64,000 nt of DNA. Source: Rhyacophila brunnea. Taxonomy: Eukaryota; Arthropoda; Insecta; Trichoptera; Rhyacophilidae. A model generated the notes under the pieces. The model ran no database searches and had not been told where the DNA came from. It saw nothing but the letters and a program-made list of their open reading frames with translations. Below are positions 12,621-24,301 of the stretch, in pieces (the stretch's first letter is position 1; each line of letters opens with the position of its first letter). The stretch spans positions 930,001 through 994,000 of the forward strand of contig JAGYXB010000456.1 in NCBI GenBank assembly GCA_022495005.1. The letters are read 5' to 3'. The position numbers and the translations under genes were made by a program.

Positions 12621-12900
12621 TGAGAGGAAGGGAAGAAGTGCACATATTTTGTGCTGGATATTAGACTGAGCTTAGTAGCTTAGAGCCCTCGTAGGTGCGT
12701 AAGGCGCTGGCCTTTCATCTAGGCCCTAGATTATAGGGGTTCCGGGTTCGATCTCGGTGACGTCATAATATATTTATGTAATTTTCATGGATAAGCTTGG
12801 GTATTTGTTTTTCTTCTACTGCTAATTAAAGTACCGACTACTGTTTTACTACACTACTGCCAGTGAGCCTGATGTCATGTTGTAGTGTTGAAAAGAATAT
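12620..12900 (+). repeat. tRNA-derived SINE, family 2, copy 1
   Basis: A tRNA-like head near 12685-12765 (GTGCGTAAGGCGCTGGCC, then GGGTTCGATCTC) is followed by the block ATTTATGTAATTTT and a GCTTGGGTATTTG segment. The last two blocks recur at 32460-32545 and, reversed, at 62490-62620. The exact 5' limit is uncertain. Confidence 0.6.
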
Positions 12901-13089
12901 ACATGTATAAATATATACGTCATAATATTGTGTATTAATAGAAGAGTATAGAGAAATAGGGGAGGCCTTCATCTAGTAGTGAATCGACCCTGGATAATGA
13001 TGATGTCGATGATGATGATAATATAATATACACAAACATACATAATATATATACATATTATTCTTAACTTAAAAAAAAGATCAAGCCAA

Positions 13090-13475
13090 TGCAGCTGTGA
13101 GTATGACAGTAATTTATTTATTTATTTAAGAAAACAAAACATTGTAAGCATAACAAATTAAAAAAAATTAAAGATGTTCACAACATGATATTTACATTAT
13201 AAGAAAAATATTACCCTCACAAGAGAGAAGAAGAAGAAAATAAAAAACATAAACAATTTTATACAGTAAAATAAGGTTTTAAAAACAAAATGCACAGCAC
13301 ATCATTAAAAATGTCAATATATTTAGGGAGCCCATTGACTAGTCTTGCACCCCTCGCTGAAGGTGCCTGATAGGCTTGACTCGATTAAACAGTACAGTTC
13401 TGACTGAAAATAGGTCATGGCTGCTGCGACCACGTAGGTAATTGAAAGGCGCATGTAAATTTTAATTCTTTAGGA
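13090..13475 (-). repeat. Non-LTR retrotransposon 3' end (reverse orientation)
   Basis: Shares with 51555-51700 (inverted) a block containing CTCTTGTGAGGGTAATATT and an ATTTATTTAAG-rich end. The inner part (CACGTAGGTAATTGAAAGGC and so on) looks like a LINE 3' region. No usable reading frame. Confidence 0.45.
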
Positions 13476-14343
13476 CGCCAGAATTGGAAACCATCCCGTC
13501 ACAAACTGTGTTTGGTGGTTTATTACAATTATCTGGGTTTCAGCGCCATTTGGTATTGGTCACGGCGTACAGTCTGAATACCACTGACATAAACTAAAAA
13601 TTCACGCCACACTGATTGTTAATTTTGACTAAGATAAGATGTAGTTATCTAAAATTCATGTCACATTATTGCTAATTTTGACTAAGATAAGATGTCGTGA
13701 TTATCAGATTTAAATTACGTAATTATTACGGACTGGGGTCAACAGAGACGAAATAATAACATTATTAATAAAACGTTTTAATATTATGAACTATAATGTT
13801 ATTAAAATGAATATTGAACTGGCATTCACTAAGATGAATGAAATGAGAATGAATGATCTTGTGGGTTGTAGTGCTGACGATCAAGGCCTGAAATCTAAGC
13901 ATAAGTAGTGCGAATGAGAAAGCTCTCCTCCCAATTTCCAGCATATTCTTTAGAGCAGAGGTTTTCAAACTTTTTCATTTCCTATCGTCCTTAGTGAATA
14001 AAATATTTTTCACAACGCCCTAACATAATGTTTGATAATTTTTGAATTAAATAAAAATGCCACATTCTCATATTATTTTAAATAAACACTTTAATGTAAT
14101 GCGCAAAGAAGCCGTATTTATAATTGATCAAAAAAGTACCCATCGAGCAAAGCCGCGTGGGGCGGTTCTGTCCTATATTTTGATGTTAACAAAACGTTGT
14201 CTACATTAAATTGGTATTAAAGGTATAAAAGTAATTAATATAGTATGTACCTATCTATATACATAATTAGCATTAATTTAATAAATATGAGGAAGCAACA
14301 AATCATGATTAGTATTATATTTACAACTAGTTAAAGTACCCGG

Positions 14344-14712
14344 TCACCATGTCACGGAGACTTGAAGCTTTCGAGATGTGGCTGTATAGACGCATCCTCA
14401 AAATTCCTTGGACTGACCGGGTGACAAATGTTGAAGTTCTCAATCGAATGGGGAAGGACCGAGAAGTTCTACGTAGTATCAAAATCAGGAAACTACAGTA
14501 CCTCGGCCACATTATGAGAGGACAAAAGTACAGCGTTTCCCAGCTTGACATTCAAGGAAAGATCAACGGTAAGCGTAGCAGAGGACGGCGCCGCATTTCA
14601 ATATTTCGGTACGAGTGCAGCTCCACTGAACTGTTCCGGGTAGCAGACGATAAAGATAAGATCGCCTTGATAGTGGCCGACTTCCGCTAGGGGATGCCAC
14701 AATAAGAAGAAG
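14344..14712 (+). mobile_element. 5'-truncated RTE-type LINE insertion
   Basis: An exact 11-bp target duplication AAAGTACCCGG at 14333-14343 and 14713-14723 encloses the C-terminal end of a reverse transcriptase reading frame (SRRLEAFEMWLYRRILKIPW, later LQYLGHIMRG, RGRRRIS). It ends in an AAG-rich microsatellite, usual for RTE. A second copy, on the minus strand, is at 39050-39480. Confidence 0.85.
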
Positions 14713-15029
14713 AAAGTACCCGGCTTTGCACGAGGTCGCTTCATTGATCGATATACACTTACATTACTTAACAAAACAATTATAATTACATTCTTTTATG
14801 TCAAAATGAAAATAGTTCTGGCGGTCAAGTCAAACAATGGAATTTGAAATCGAATCCAAAACATACAAACTTTATTTGTAGCGAAATTTTAAAATTAGAA
14901 TTAGCAGAAAAGGTTATTTGGAACAAACAAACTTGTTATTTATATTATGTAGATGTCAGTTGAGGCCAAGTAGGAAACGGAAATCAAAAATTTTTGACTT
15001 TTATATAATATGTAAATCTTCTTCTCTTC

Positions 15030-15265
15030 AGCCATGATTTTTCTGAAATAACTTTCCATACAAAACAGAATTAACTGAAAATGAATTCAATTCTGCTTAA
15101 AGATGGCTAAAAGTAGTAAAATAATGCATTGGCATCGTGTTCTGATATATTCCAAAAGTTTCAAATGTCTAGCTAGTCGGGAAGTTAGTAAAAATTGATT
15201 GCAAGATTTGTACTGGACAAACAACCACCGGACAAAAAAGAATACGAGCTAATAAAAACGATGTA
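15030..15265. repeat. DNA element J, short copy upstream of gene B
   Basis: Matches the core of J (AATTAACTGAAAATGAATTC to AAACAACCACCGGACAAA). It ends about 100 bp before the TATA box of gene B. Confidence 0.6.
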
Positions 15266-15367
15266 AAAATGTCGTTTTCCCGGCGAGTCTCCTCAATATT
15301 TTAATCGTTTTAATAATATCTAAAGATAAGGTCACACCTGAAAATAATAAATTGATAATTCGGTATC

Positions 15368-15375
15368 TATATAAG
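15368..15375 (+). promoter_or_regulatory. TATA box of gene B
   Basis: TATATAAG, 37 bp before the ATG. The same octamer precedes gene C. The spacing implies a very short 5' leader. Confidence 0.6.
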
Positions 15376-15411
15376 ATGACTTATGTATTTGAAATATATT
15401 ATAAACAAAAA

Positions 15412-18400
15412 ATGAAGCTCTCAATAATTGTTTTCTTGGCGTTTGTCTGCGCTGCGAATGCTAGCACATGTAAGTTGTTATTAAAATAATTTACTTTATT
15501 GACGAACATTGATTCATTATAATATTTTAATAAACTATTTATTTTATTCAACGAATAAATCACCAGATTTAAGAATGTACCATTCTAATTATTGAACATA
15601 CATAATTCTGAAAACACTCATGAGAAAATATAACCAATAGAAAAAATCTTTTTTGAAAAAAGTAAGACACCCGGCAGGAATCGAACCTGCATCTCTTGGG
15701 TATCGCGCTCTGTGCATTACCACTATGCTACGACTGCCATGTTTAATTGCGAGAAATTTTAATTATCAGCCTTTTTTAATACCTGCTCATAATGCACAGG
15801 GCGACACCCAAGAGACGCAGGATCGATTCCTGCCGGGTGTCTTACTTTTTTTTAAAAAGATTTTTTCTATTGGTTATATTTTGTCATGAGTGTTTTCAGA
15901 ATTACGTATGTTCATTATAATATTATTAATTATAATTTAGTGCTTGAGTTTTGCGATAAGGTGTTGGATCCAGGGATTGGACAAAAACAAGTCAATTTCA
16001 CCCCTTTTTTTAGCATCTGACACCAATATAGTATGAATATTTCGTGATGAGCATGAATCTTCACTAAATGAAGATATCCCTAAACTAATCTTATTTCTTT
16101 TGAGCAATTGAGCAATTGATAAATTTATATTAAAAAATAAACTAGATACAACAAAATTTAGTAGCACTTCGTTAATTGGTGATTTGGTTTATATGAAGAC
16201 AAGTTACTAATCTTATTATGTATTATCCCATAATACCGTTAAAGATTTCTGAGAATTCAATGTTTTTTTTATTTATGAAATATATTGTTAATAAAAATAT
16301 GTCTTTTTTATCATACAGCATATAAAAAGTAATCCCAAAATCCGAGATTCTAATAATATCAATTTTTGAAATAAGAACAGGAGTGTGAAATATAATGTTA
16401 TTGTCATTTGAACAGCCTTGGATCGGGCTCTAAATGTCTACAGTGATTCCTTTCTAATTAGTTATTCCCTTTTCATTCCGGCAACCTATCCATCAGTAAC
16501 TATAACAAGCTTAGCTTGAGGGGTTCATGTTATAACTACAACATGTGATAGTGATTACTACAACGTTTGACAGGGTTAAATAGTTGCCATAGTGTTGGGT
16601 AAATAAAGCTCGGTAAAATCGTAAAGTTCTTCAACAGAATTTGAGAAACGTCACAGAGGATAAGAAGCGATATGACAGCCCATAGCAGTTATAGCCTAAG
16701 TACAATTATACATATCTAACTAAAAAAACAAATAATTTTCAGCAAAATGGGTCGACTTCCGCGTGAAGTATTCAGGAAACCCCGCTGATGCCGGCACCAA
16801 TGCCTTTTGGCCCATCGAGAAGACTCTATCAGACGCATTATCAGCGGGATGGGTGAAGGTCACCACTACCAATTCTTTGGGAGCAATCACTGTCTGTTAC
16901 TCGGAAACTGATGTCAGAGTATGCCCACTTTATGATGCTAATGGCTTCATTGCTGGCATGCAATTGGCAGTGAGTACCTACTTATATATACTATCATCTC
17001 AGATCAGAGATAAAACAACACACATATTTATAATTAAGTTCTGATCATGAACAGTGGTCAATTATTATTCATTGCTGGACGAATGCCATTCCTATCTCTT
17101 TCCCCTCACAGTCAAAGTAACACTGATAATAGAGCCCAGAGACAACAAAGGTTTGGGAGTGTTTAAAGAGGGTAACAAAAGAAATTGTCTCAAACAATAC
17201 CAGCTTGTGGAGCTAAGTGAAATGATATAACTATAACATAATGACCGCTAAATTAATTAATCATAAATTATTAATTGTACAATATTATAGTTTCAAAAAT
17301 ACTATTCGATACTTTAGGTACCTCCAGAGAACGTCGAAGGACAAGGAATCCCATACGACTTCAACGATTTCCCCGTCTACGAGAAGAAGGCGATAAATGG
17401 AGTAACTTACTGGACCTCCACTTATTATATCGTAGACCCTCAGGTAATCCAAGCCGGAGGAAGACCGTCCGCTGATCTTATTGGAACAGGGCTTTGGTTG
17501 AAGAGTGGAAATACATACAATCAAGTGCCAACTGATTTGGCTAGCATTCAAAGTGAAGCTCAATACACATGGCAAAACTGTCTTCCTAATATGGGTAAGA
17601 CTTATTTCATTTAATTTAATTTTTCTAAAGAGTGTCTTATTCAGTTGATGCTTTATTATTGAGGATAGTTGAGATCTCAATTAGAATTTACAAATCTAAT
17701 AATATTAAGTATCTCATATTTTATGTATAAATTAGATATACGAAATGTGACAGAAAATACTTGCCTAGACTGCCCAATTCCGGGAAGGCAGACCACAGGT
17801 ACCAGGCTTCTCTACCTTAAGTTGGGATCGGATAATATATGGCAATACCTAGCTCATAACTAACACTTTTGTGTTTAAAATGTTTGACTGCTTGACTATT
17901 GTACACTTATTATATGCTGTACAGCAGGTATGTATACTTCGAGATGGTGATTTGGTTTGATAAAGGCAGCAGTAGTAGAGATGAAAGTAGAATTTATTAT
18001 TTTGATGAAGTGTTACATAGGATTACAATGGTATGAGTAAAGATTAACGACGTAACGGCTCAGACCGACTACCGATCCACTATTAACTATAATATCGAAA
18101 ACTAATGACGGAGTGACGGTGGTCGAGTGACTATAATCGAATGACGAGTCAAGAGTGAAGAGTGAGACTTGAGAAGTGAGACTGAGTCTTAGTAATCGTC
18201 CTTCGATATTTTTTGTATATGTTACGTCGAATGTGCGAAATTGAATATTACATGAAATGGGCAAAATTTTGCCTAAATCATGAAAAATGCAAGCCCGTTG
18301 CCTTATTCATGAATTAGACAAAATATCTGGAGAGTGCGTGAATTCGGCAGGAATTTTTCTGCCTAGTTCATGCATTGGACAAATTAGATAGTAGCGCTAC

Positions 18401-19961
18401 GGTGGTATTTTTTGCAACTAAACTAAATGTATCAAATGCTCATGCATTTGTCAAAAAGTACATATATTATCTATGGTCAGAATAGATGATCGCGCTCCGG
18501 TGGTGTTTTTGGCAACTAATCAAACTAAACAAATGTGTCAAATGTCATTGATTATAATATAAAAATATACCAATTAATAACTACAATGACGTTCATATCC
18601 ATTTACTATGCGCAAAAAAAATATAGAACTATAATGTGATAACGGAAGAATTTTATTGAAAAGTATTTTTGCGATTTGATTCGTGCTTGGGTATCAAACG
18701 TGCAATGGTCGATTTGTGATAGTTTGTTGACACTTGATAGCTAACCTCAAAATGGACATTCAGTTGAATACTTTAATTCAGAATTACAAAACCTAACCTA
18801 ACCTAATAATAATAGTATTATATTATGTCCAATTATAACTAATAAAACCATCCGTATTAAATTTACTTTTTCTTCTGTCATGTTGACAGTTCAAGAATTC
18901 CATACCATTGCGAATTCATGTACTCAGCAGAAAATTTACCTAATTCATGAATAAGGCAACAGGCTTGACTATTACATGAATTAGCCAAAATTTTGCCCAT
19001 TTCATGTAATAGTCAATTTTGCACATTCGGTGTAACATATATATTAAATCAATACATTACACAGATCACTGTTTATCTAAGTTAATTAATAAATCATACC
19101 AAATCACTGTGTATCTAGGTAATGATTAAGAAACCTGCTAATTGCAGTGTCTTATGACTACGAGTTATTTTGATCAGCAAATATGAGATAGCCGATTGCT
19201 ATGTCATTGCCTGTCACAAAAACGCTGATGCTAGATGAAGCAATTGATAGTTAAATGACTTGTTAATTTTACGTTGTCGAAATTCATGCTGACCAGGCTC
19301 AGCTTATTCACTGATACGTATCTACAATGAATAAACATTCTTCGCCTGACGCTGTATGCTTATTGGAACCGCTCTACACCGAATCCTCGTAATAAATATA
19401 CACCAGCTCGAAGTTTACTTATCCTGCAAATGCATCAAGACATAAACTTTGTCATAGTTTAATTAATTTTGGGGCTCATACTCATAAATATAAAGATTTT
19501 TTCAATACACCAAAGGCATATTTGGGCACGCATTTCCGTTTTTCAAGATAATGGCTATTTTGTCTGAGTTAACGAGGAGTTGTAAAAAAATGTTGTAAAT
19601 TAATATTGAGCCTACTCCATAATATTATATTCTATTTACAGGAATCCATTACTATTACAACATGACGTCAACATTGACGTGTGAATACGCTCAGCCATAT
19701 TTCTTACTGGTGAAAGACGGAAATCTCGTTGGACTTGGCTGGCAGTTCTTCGGAAAGACTCAAGTAGTTGAAAGAAACTGGTATGACAGCATTAACGGTC
19801 AAGCTGTTAGGAAGATAGTGCCAAATGGACCATTTTGTCTGTCTGACGGCGCCGACAAATATGGTGTTATTTCCATCCATATGTATTTTGTTGACAAACC
19901 CTGGACTATTCCATGCACACAGGCGATTGACAGCGTATCACCAATTCCTGGACTTCCATAA
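15412..19961 (+). CDS. Gene B: secreted-protein paralog, complete four-exon gene
   Basis: Exons are 15412-15469, 16743-16969, 17318-17594 and 19642-19961, giving a 293-residue protein. Intron phases are 1, 0, 1; donors are GTAAGT, GTGAGT and GTAAGA. Exon 1 encodes a classical signal peptide (MKLSIIVFLAFVCAANAS), so the product should enter the secretory pathway. Exon 2 has WVKVTTTNSLG and VRVCPLYDANGFIAGMQLA. Exon 3 runs from VPPENVEGQGIPYDF to WQNCLPNMG. Exon 4 has GLGWQFFGKTQVVERNWYD and YGVISIHMYFVDKPWTIPC, and ends at PIPGLP. Six cysteines match C, suggesting three disulfides. There is no transmembrane segment after the signal. An NMTS sequon lies early in exon 4. It lacks the tail of about 24 residues seen in A and C. 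A TATATAAG box lies 37 bp upstream of the ATG, and AATAAA follows the stop. Intron 3 contains a foldback transposon. Function unknown; family not recognised. Confidence 0.88.
15530..15913. repeat. Foldback element with internal tRNA-like head (family N), copy 1
   Basis: The left arm starts TTTATTTTATTCAACGAATA. The right arm is its inverted copy, but the outermost ~60 bp of the right arm are missing. The arms run inward past CCAATAGAAAAAATC and AAGTAAGACACCCGGCAGG. Each arm contains a tRNA-like segment; read on the minus strand it has TAGCATAGTGG (A-box-like) and GGTTCGATTCC (B box). The palindrome therefore carries two opposed pol III-type promoter relics. It lies in intron 1 of gene B. Confidence 0.7.
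17966..19154. repeat. Repeat K, copy 2, split by foldback element L
   Basis: The halves 17966-18218 and 19032-19154 align in order with 1191-1560. The middle is the inserted element L. Located in intron 3 of gene B. Confidence 0.55.
18219..19031. mobile_element. Foldback element L
   Basis: Terminal inverted repeats of more than 100 bp (left CATGAAATGGGCAAAATTTT, right the same inverted near 18985). The outer edges read TATATGTTAC and GTAACATATA. It splits repeat K, so it is the younger insertion. Confidence 0.65.
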
Positions 19962-19967
19962 GTGGTT

Positions 19968-20205
19968 AATAAATGTAATATAAAAGGTAACATATAGAGA
20001 CTGCACGTTGTTGTTCAAACTTGCAGTCTATGGAGTTTATTTCTATTGCAAAAACTGTCCGTTTATAATATTTACTAACTATTCACTCGCCCGAATTACG
20101 ATGTATGTTGCGATGGAAGTTTTATTCGGTTCAATATATTTTCTTAAGATTATTCGATAATTCTAATGTTTCTAATGTGGCTCCAAAGTACTTGTATTCA
20201 ATAAA
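19968..20205 (+). terminator. Poly(A) signals of gene B
   Basis: One AATAAA lies at 19968-19973, seven bases after the stop. A second, at 20200-20205, is followed by a T-rich stretch and is the likelier main signal. Confidence 0.45.
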
Positions 20206-20454
20206 GATTGTTCCATTCTCAAACCTTGTGTATTATCATTTGAATAAAAAAAATATTTACACCTAATTCGAAAGAATTCCATAAATGTACCTATTAAAAA
20301 TTAACTTTATGCTATTTTGATGTTGTGACGAAGAAAAGTCAAGTAGTCTACGTTAATCAACGACGTTCAGAGAAAAGTTCTTTACTAGACGATACACCAT
20401 AACACTAACAGAATTGGACAGCATTAAGAAAAGCTGCCACTCTTTACGTGGGTC

Positions 20455-21515
20455 CTGACAAAACCGCCCGGACAAAACCACCCAGACACTGCCGCCCAGA
20501 CAATTTAGAAATGAGACAATTTTTATTTGTAAGTAATATTATATTTAGATACCTACTTACACAAATAAAAAAAAAACATACGAATAAAGATATATAATAA
20601 TTACAAGATAAAAAGAACTTTTTATATACAACGTTTTTAAATTTTCTGTTGAATTATTATGCTCAATATACTCAAACTTGTACTTGATATGAAATAAATA
20701 AAAAACAAACAAACAAAATATAGAATACTGAAATGTCATTTTTACATTTCATTTTGATTTCCATAGTGACGCACGTATATATTAATAATTTAGTTTCTAG
20801 GACCACCCCCTTAGCAACCAATAATAGTCTTTTACTTTTTACGGAATTTTCTAAAATAACTTTCCATACAAAACAGAATTAACTGAAAATGAATTCAATT
20901 CTGCTAGAGATGGCTAAAAGTATTAAAATAATGCATTGGCAACGTGTTCTGATATATTCTAAAAGTTTCAAATGTCTAGCTAGTCGGGAAGCTAGTTAAA
21001 CATCGTTTGCAAGATTTGTACTGGACAAACAACCACCGGACAAACAAGAATACGAGCTAATAAAAACGTTGTAAAAATAAAGATATTTAACAAATTTTAA
21101 TTATTTTCATTCGATATTTGTATATAAGTAGACTTTATGGCTCGTTATCGGCATATATCGCGGGATTTCGTAGATATTCCAGGTATTCCATTAAGGAACT
21201 CAGATATAAGCTATGCAGCTACATCGGATTTAACACGTATTATCGGTATTTTTTGTTTTTAGTATTAAGTGTTAGTGTAAGCCTATGTATGATAATTTGT
21301 AGTAGTGTAGTCTCTACTTATAGCTGCAAGTGATTAAATCTCAAATTACACTGATTATCGTAATTATGTAAATTTCTATCGATACGCAATTCGAAAACCC
21401 AAAAAAGCACTTGTTTTATGTATTTTTGCGGGCGGTTTTGTCTGGACGGTATTGACGAGCACTGGTACCGGCGGATTTGGTTTGGCGGCAATGTCTGGGC
21501 GGTTTTTCAGAGTTG
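20455..21515. repeat. DNA element J, full copy
   Basis: C-rich ends with inverted relation (AAAACCGCCCGGACAAAACC near 20461 and GGGCGGTTTTGTCTGGACGG near 21430, with GTCTGGGCGGTTTTTCAGAG at the far right). The inside block (AACTTTCCATACAAAACAGA to AACAACCACCGGACAAAC) recurs at 15030-15265 and 30560-31075. No reading frame. Confidence 0.55.
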
Positions 21516-21734
21516 CCAGATGATTTTCTTTAAATTTAGTAGATTGAAAATATATGTATAAAAATGAACGATCTTACTTAATAAAAAAAATGGATTGGTA
21601 GAAACAAGAATTTTTTAAAAATGCAAACATTGCATGACTGTGGATATACACCCAGTGGCGGCCGGTGGTCTTCAGAATAGCATTTTCTGGTAGTACGCAA
21701 TGATTTACCTTCTATAAAGAAAAGACCTTCTTCT

Positions 21735-21985
21735 TTCACCCTGTCACTACCCAGCATTGGAGCATAGGGCAAGCACAAGTTCGCACCACTTCCCTTGGTC
21801 CATCGCCAACTCTTGCGCCTCCCGCCATGTCAGACCTACATCACGTAGGTCGCTTTTGTGGCACCGCTGCAGAGTGAGTGAGGGCCGGCCATTGCGACGG
21901 AACCCTTGAGGCTGTGCCATAAGGGTACGATGTGTCACACTTTTTGGCGGCATCCGGAGCACGTGTCCTAGCCACGTAAGGTCGT
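21735..21985 (-). pseudogene. LINE reverse transcriptase C-terminal fragment
   Basis: The minus strand reads WLGHVLRMPPKSVTHRTL, then DLRDVGLTWREAQELAMDQ and KWCELVLALCS. This is the well-known C-terminal end of arthropod LINE proteins. No upstream part is left. Confidence 0.75.
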
Positions 21986-22029
21986 AAAGCGTCTTTTCAT
22001 GATTACCTCAATCACCGAAGGATACCGTG

Positions 22030-23270
22030 TTCTCTTACCGACTTCTCAGTAGGTAAATTAAATATGCCTTTGTTTATTTATACATATATATAACAGCAAG
22101 AATGATTTAATATCAATAAAGAAATATAAATGTCACAGTTTATGGCTTACGCGAATAATACTTTAGCGCGTTAGCCAAATAAATAACCGCTGATGTATTT
22201 TTTTATTATTTTGAATGAAGTTGAGTGGTTCGAAATAAACGCGGCACGTTTGTATTTTCGTAAAATGTTGGCAATTCATTAAATATGTTAACTGTAAAAA
22301 TATTAAAAATTAACTCCCCAAAATTGTTATAAAACAGAAACTGGCGTTTTTGTTTCTAGAGTCCTTCGTTTCGTGCGCCGATCTAAAAGTGTGTAAAAAA
22401 AACTACAGAAAATGCTATTACAGGAACATTCGGCCACCGTTTAAGCAGTATACAATGACCTCATTGTTATCCTGTGCAAACTGAAAATCTATTTGGACGC
22501 AATTGCTTTGCGCTCATGAACGGAGAATCGTTAATAATACTGCTACATGTTTTACTTCGCGAAGTGAGTGATACACGTATGAATAACAATAAAAAGTTGA
22601 GCGATGTCTTCAAAAATGCAGGCAGTGCGTTGCACTTGCATGGTATTAGAGGAGCCGCCGCTGTATACAACACATATAGATTCGTTGTTTATTTTTAAAC
22701 TTACATTAAAAAATGTTTTACTCAGTGTATCTTATGCAGCCATCTCGTGTCTTATAAAATAAATGCATTTGAAAAAACATTTTTGTCAATGATCTTTGAT
22801 GTTATCATACCTACGTTATATTGTTTTAAATCATTCATGATTCTTTTAATAGGTACTTACAATTAATTTTATATTGATTTTCAACTACTTGATACTCTAC
22901 TTATGGTACCTAGGTATTGTTTAATTTTTTGTCTTCTTTTGTACGTTATTTTCTCTAAATTTTGTATTTCGGTTGGTAGGTATTTAATACAAATGTCGAT
23001 TGTTAAAATGAACGCAATTTGTAAAGCATGCATGCGTATTAGCTTATTTCGTCGTTATTTGATAGGACGCAGGTGGCCCAATGGAAAAGCACATTGGCGC
23101 GAAATCAATGAATGTGGTACGCTTTCCGCCTGGCGTCGCATTTATTTCAAAGTTTTTTTTCTAATAGGTAGGTATATATCTAAGGCTTTTCAAATTATGC
23201 ATGTTAATAATAAATTTATTGTTTTCATTGGTTATATTTAAAGCACACACACGTCATTGTAACTAGTATT
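22030..23270. other. Intergenic stretch, nothing supported
   Basis: Contains overlapping open stretches on both strands around 22467-22698 and 22903-23241, with no recognisable domain, repeats or splice pattern. Confidence 0.4.
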
Positions 23271-23279
23271 TACTGCATA

Positions 23280-23590
23280 ATTTTAGAGCTTAAGCTGATG
23301 CTGAGGCTAAGAACAGGACACACAATGGTTAAAAAATTTAACGTCCTCATGTGAAGAAGCGATTCGCAGCTCGCATGTGATGTTTTGGATGACATTGTAC
23401 ATATAGCAGTACAATGCCCAAAATATGAACGACACAGAGTACAGGTGCGAATTGCGGATATCTTTAAGAATGTCGATGAATTGAAAGGTGCCCTGGCGGT
23501 GGGTAAGACGGAAGAGCTTGGCAAAATTGTAAAGTTATTTAACCGAATAGGAGTGAGGACCTGATCGGCGGATCCTCTTCTAGATGAAAA
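23280..23590 (+). pseudogene. Jockey/I-clade LINE C-terminal fragment
   Basis: The plus strand reads LRLRTGHTMVKKFNVLM, a stop, then DSQLACDVLDDIVHIAVQCP and KYERHRVQV. This resembles the zinc-knuckle C-terminal region of Jockey-type reverse transcriptases. At least one in-frame stop. Confidence 0.65.
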
Positions 23591-24301
23591 AAAGTGATAA
23601 TATGACAGTAAAAACAGCGCAGTCAAAGTCTCGGTAAAATCATAAAAAAGCATATTTTTAAAATATAATTATTTAAAAAAATATATTGTGTTTGGTAAGA
23701 GAGTGGAAGACGTACAAAAATAATAAATATTTTTAAATTTTAAAAGTCAAACGGACCGTGAAGAAAGGTTACGTACGTAATAAAGCCTTGACTGACAATG
23801 ATAAAAACAAAAGGAAAAATGTTTTTCTTGGAAAACCTTTTATGATAAAAAGAAAAATAATTAACCTGTCAGTTTTCATTTTTGTTGTGAATTGAAGAAC
23901 GAACAACTGAATCAAAAATTAGAACTTAGCGAAAATAATGTCTAATGTTTTTTTTTAGATTTGATAATTGAATGATGGTACTTTTATCTTAAGTACTATA
24001 TATTATGTGGTATGCCATCATTATGCTTGTAAAGTGCTCTAAAATGCATGTAAAATCAGGCATAATGTCAATTTTTTGTGCATGTTCTACATATCAGATG
24101 ACCTTGATTTTTTTTCTACCATACATATGTATATATATATAAATGTATATGCATATAGACACATTTGTTGTTAACTTTAAATACCTCAATTATCGACTTA
24201 CCTAACTAACTTTTCGCAGCAATCCTACGATATATACCTACCTTTACCGATATTAGAAATATCATAATATATAAAATGTATATACGTATAGGTATACATA
24301 T

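Noticed and set aside
13955..14100. A hAT end (CAGAGGTTTTCAAACTTTTTC)
   Set aside because: It resembles a hAT terminus, but the other end and the target duplication were not located.
17275..17680. Open reading frames on both strands
   Set aside because: Shadows of exon 3 of gene B in the wrong frames.
21653..21680. A hAT end (CAGTGGCGGCC)
   Set aside because: No inverted partner or 8-bp duplication was found nearby.
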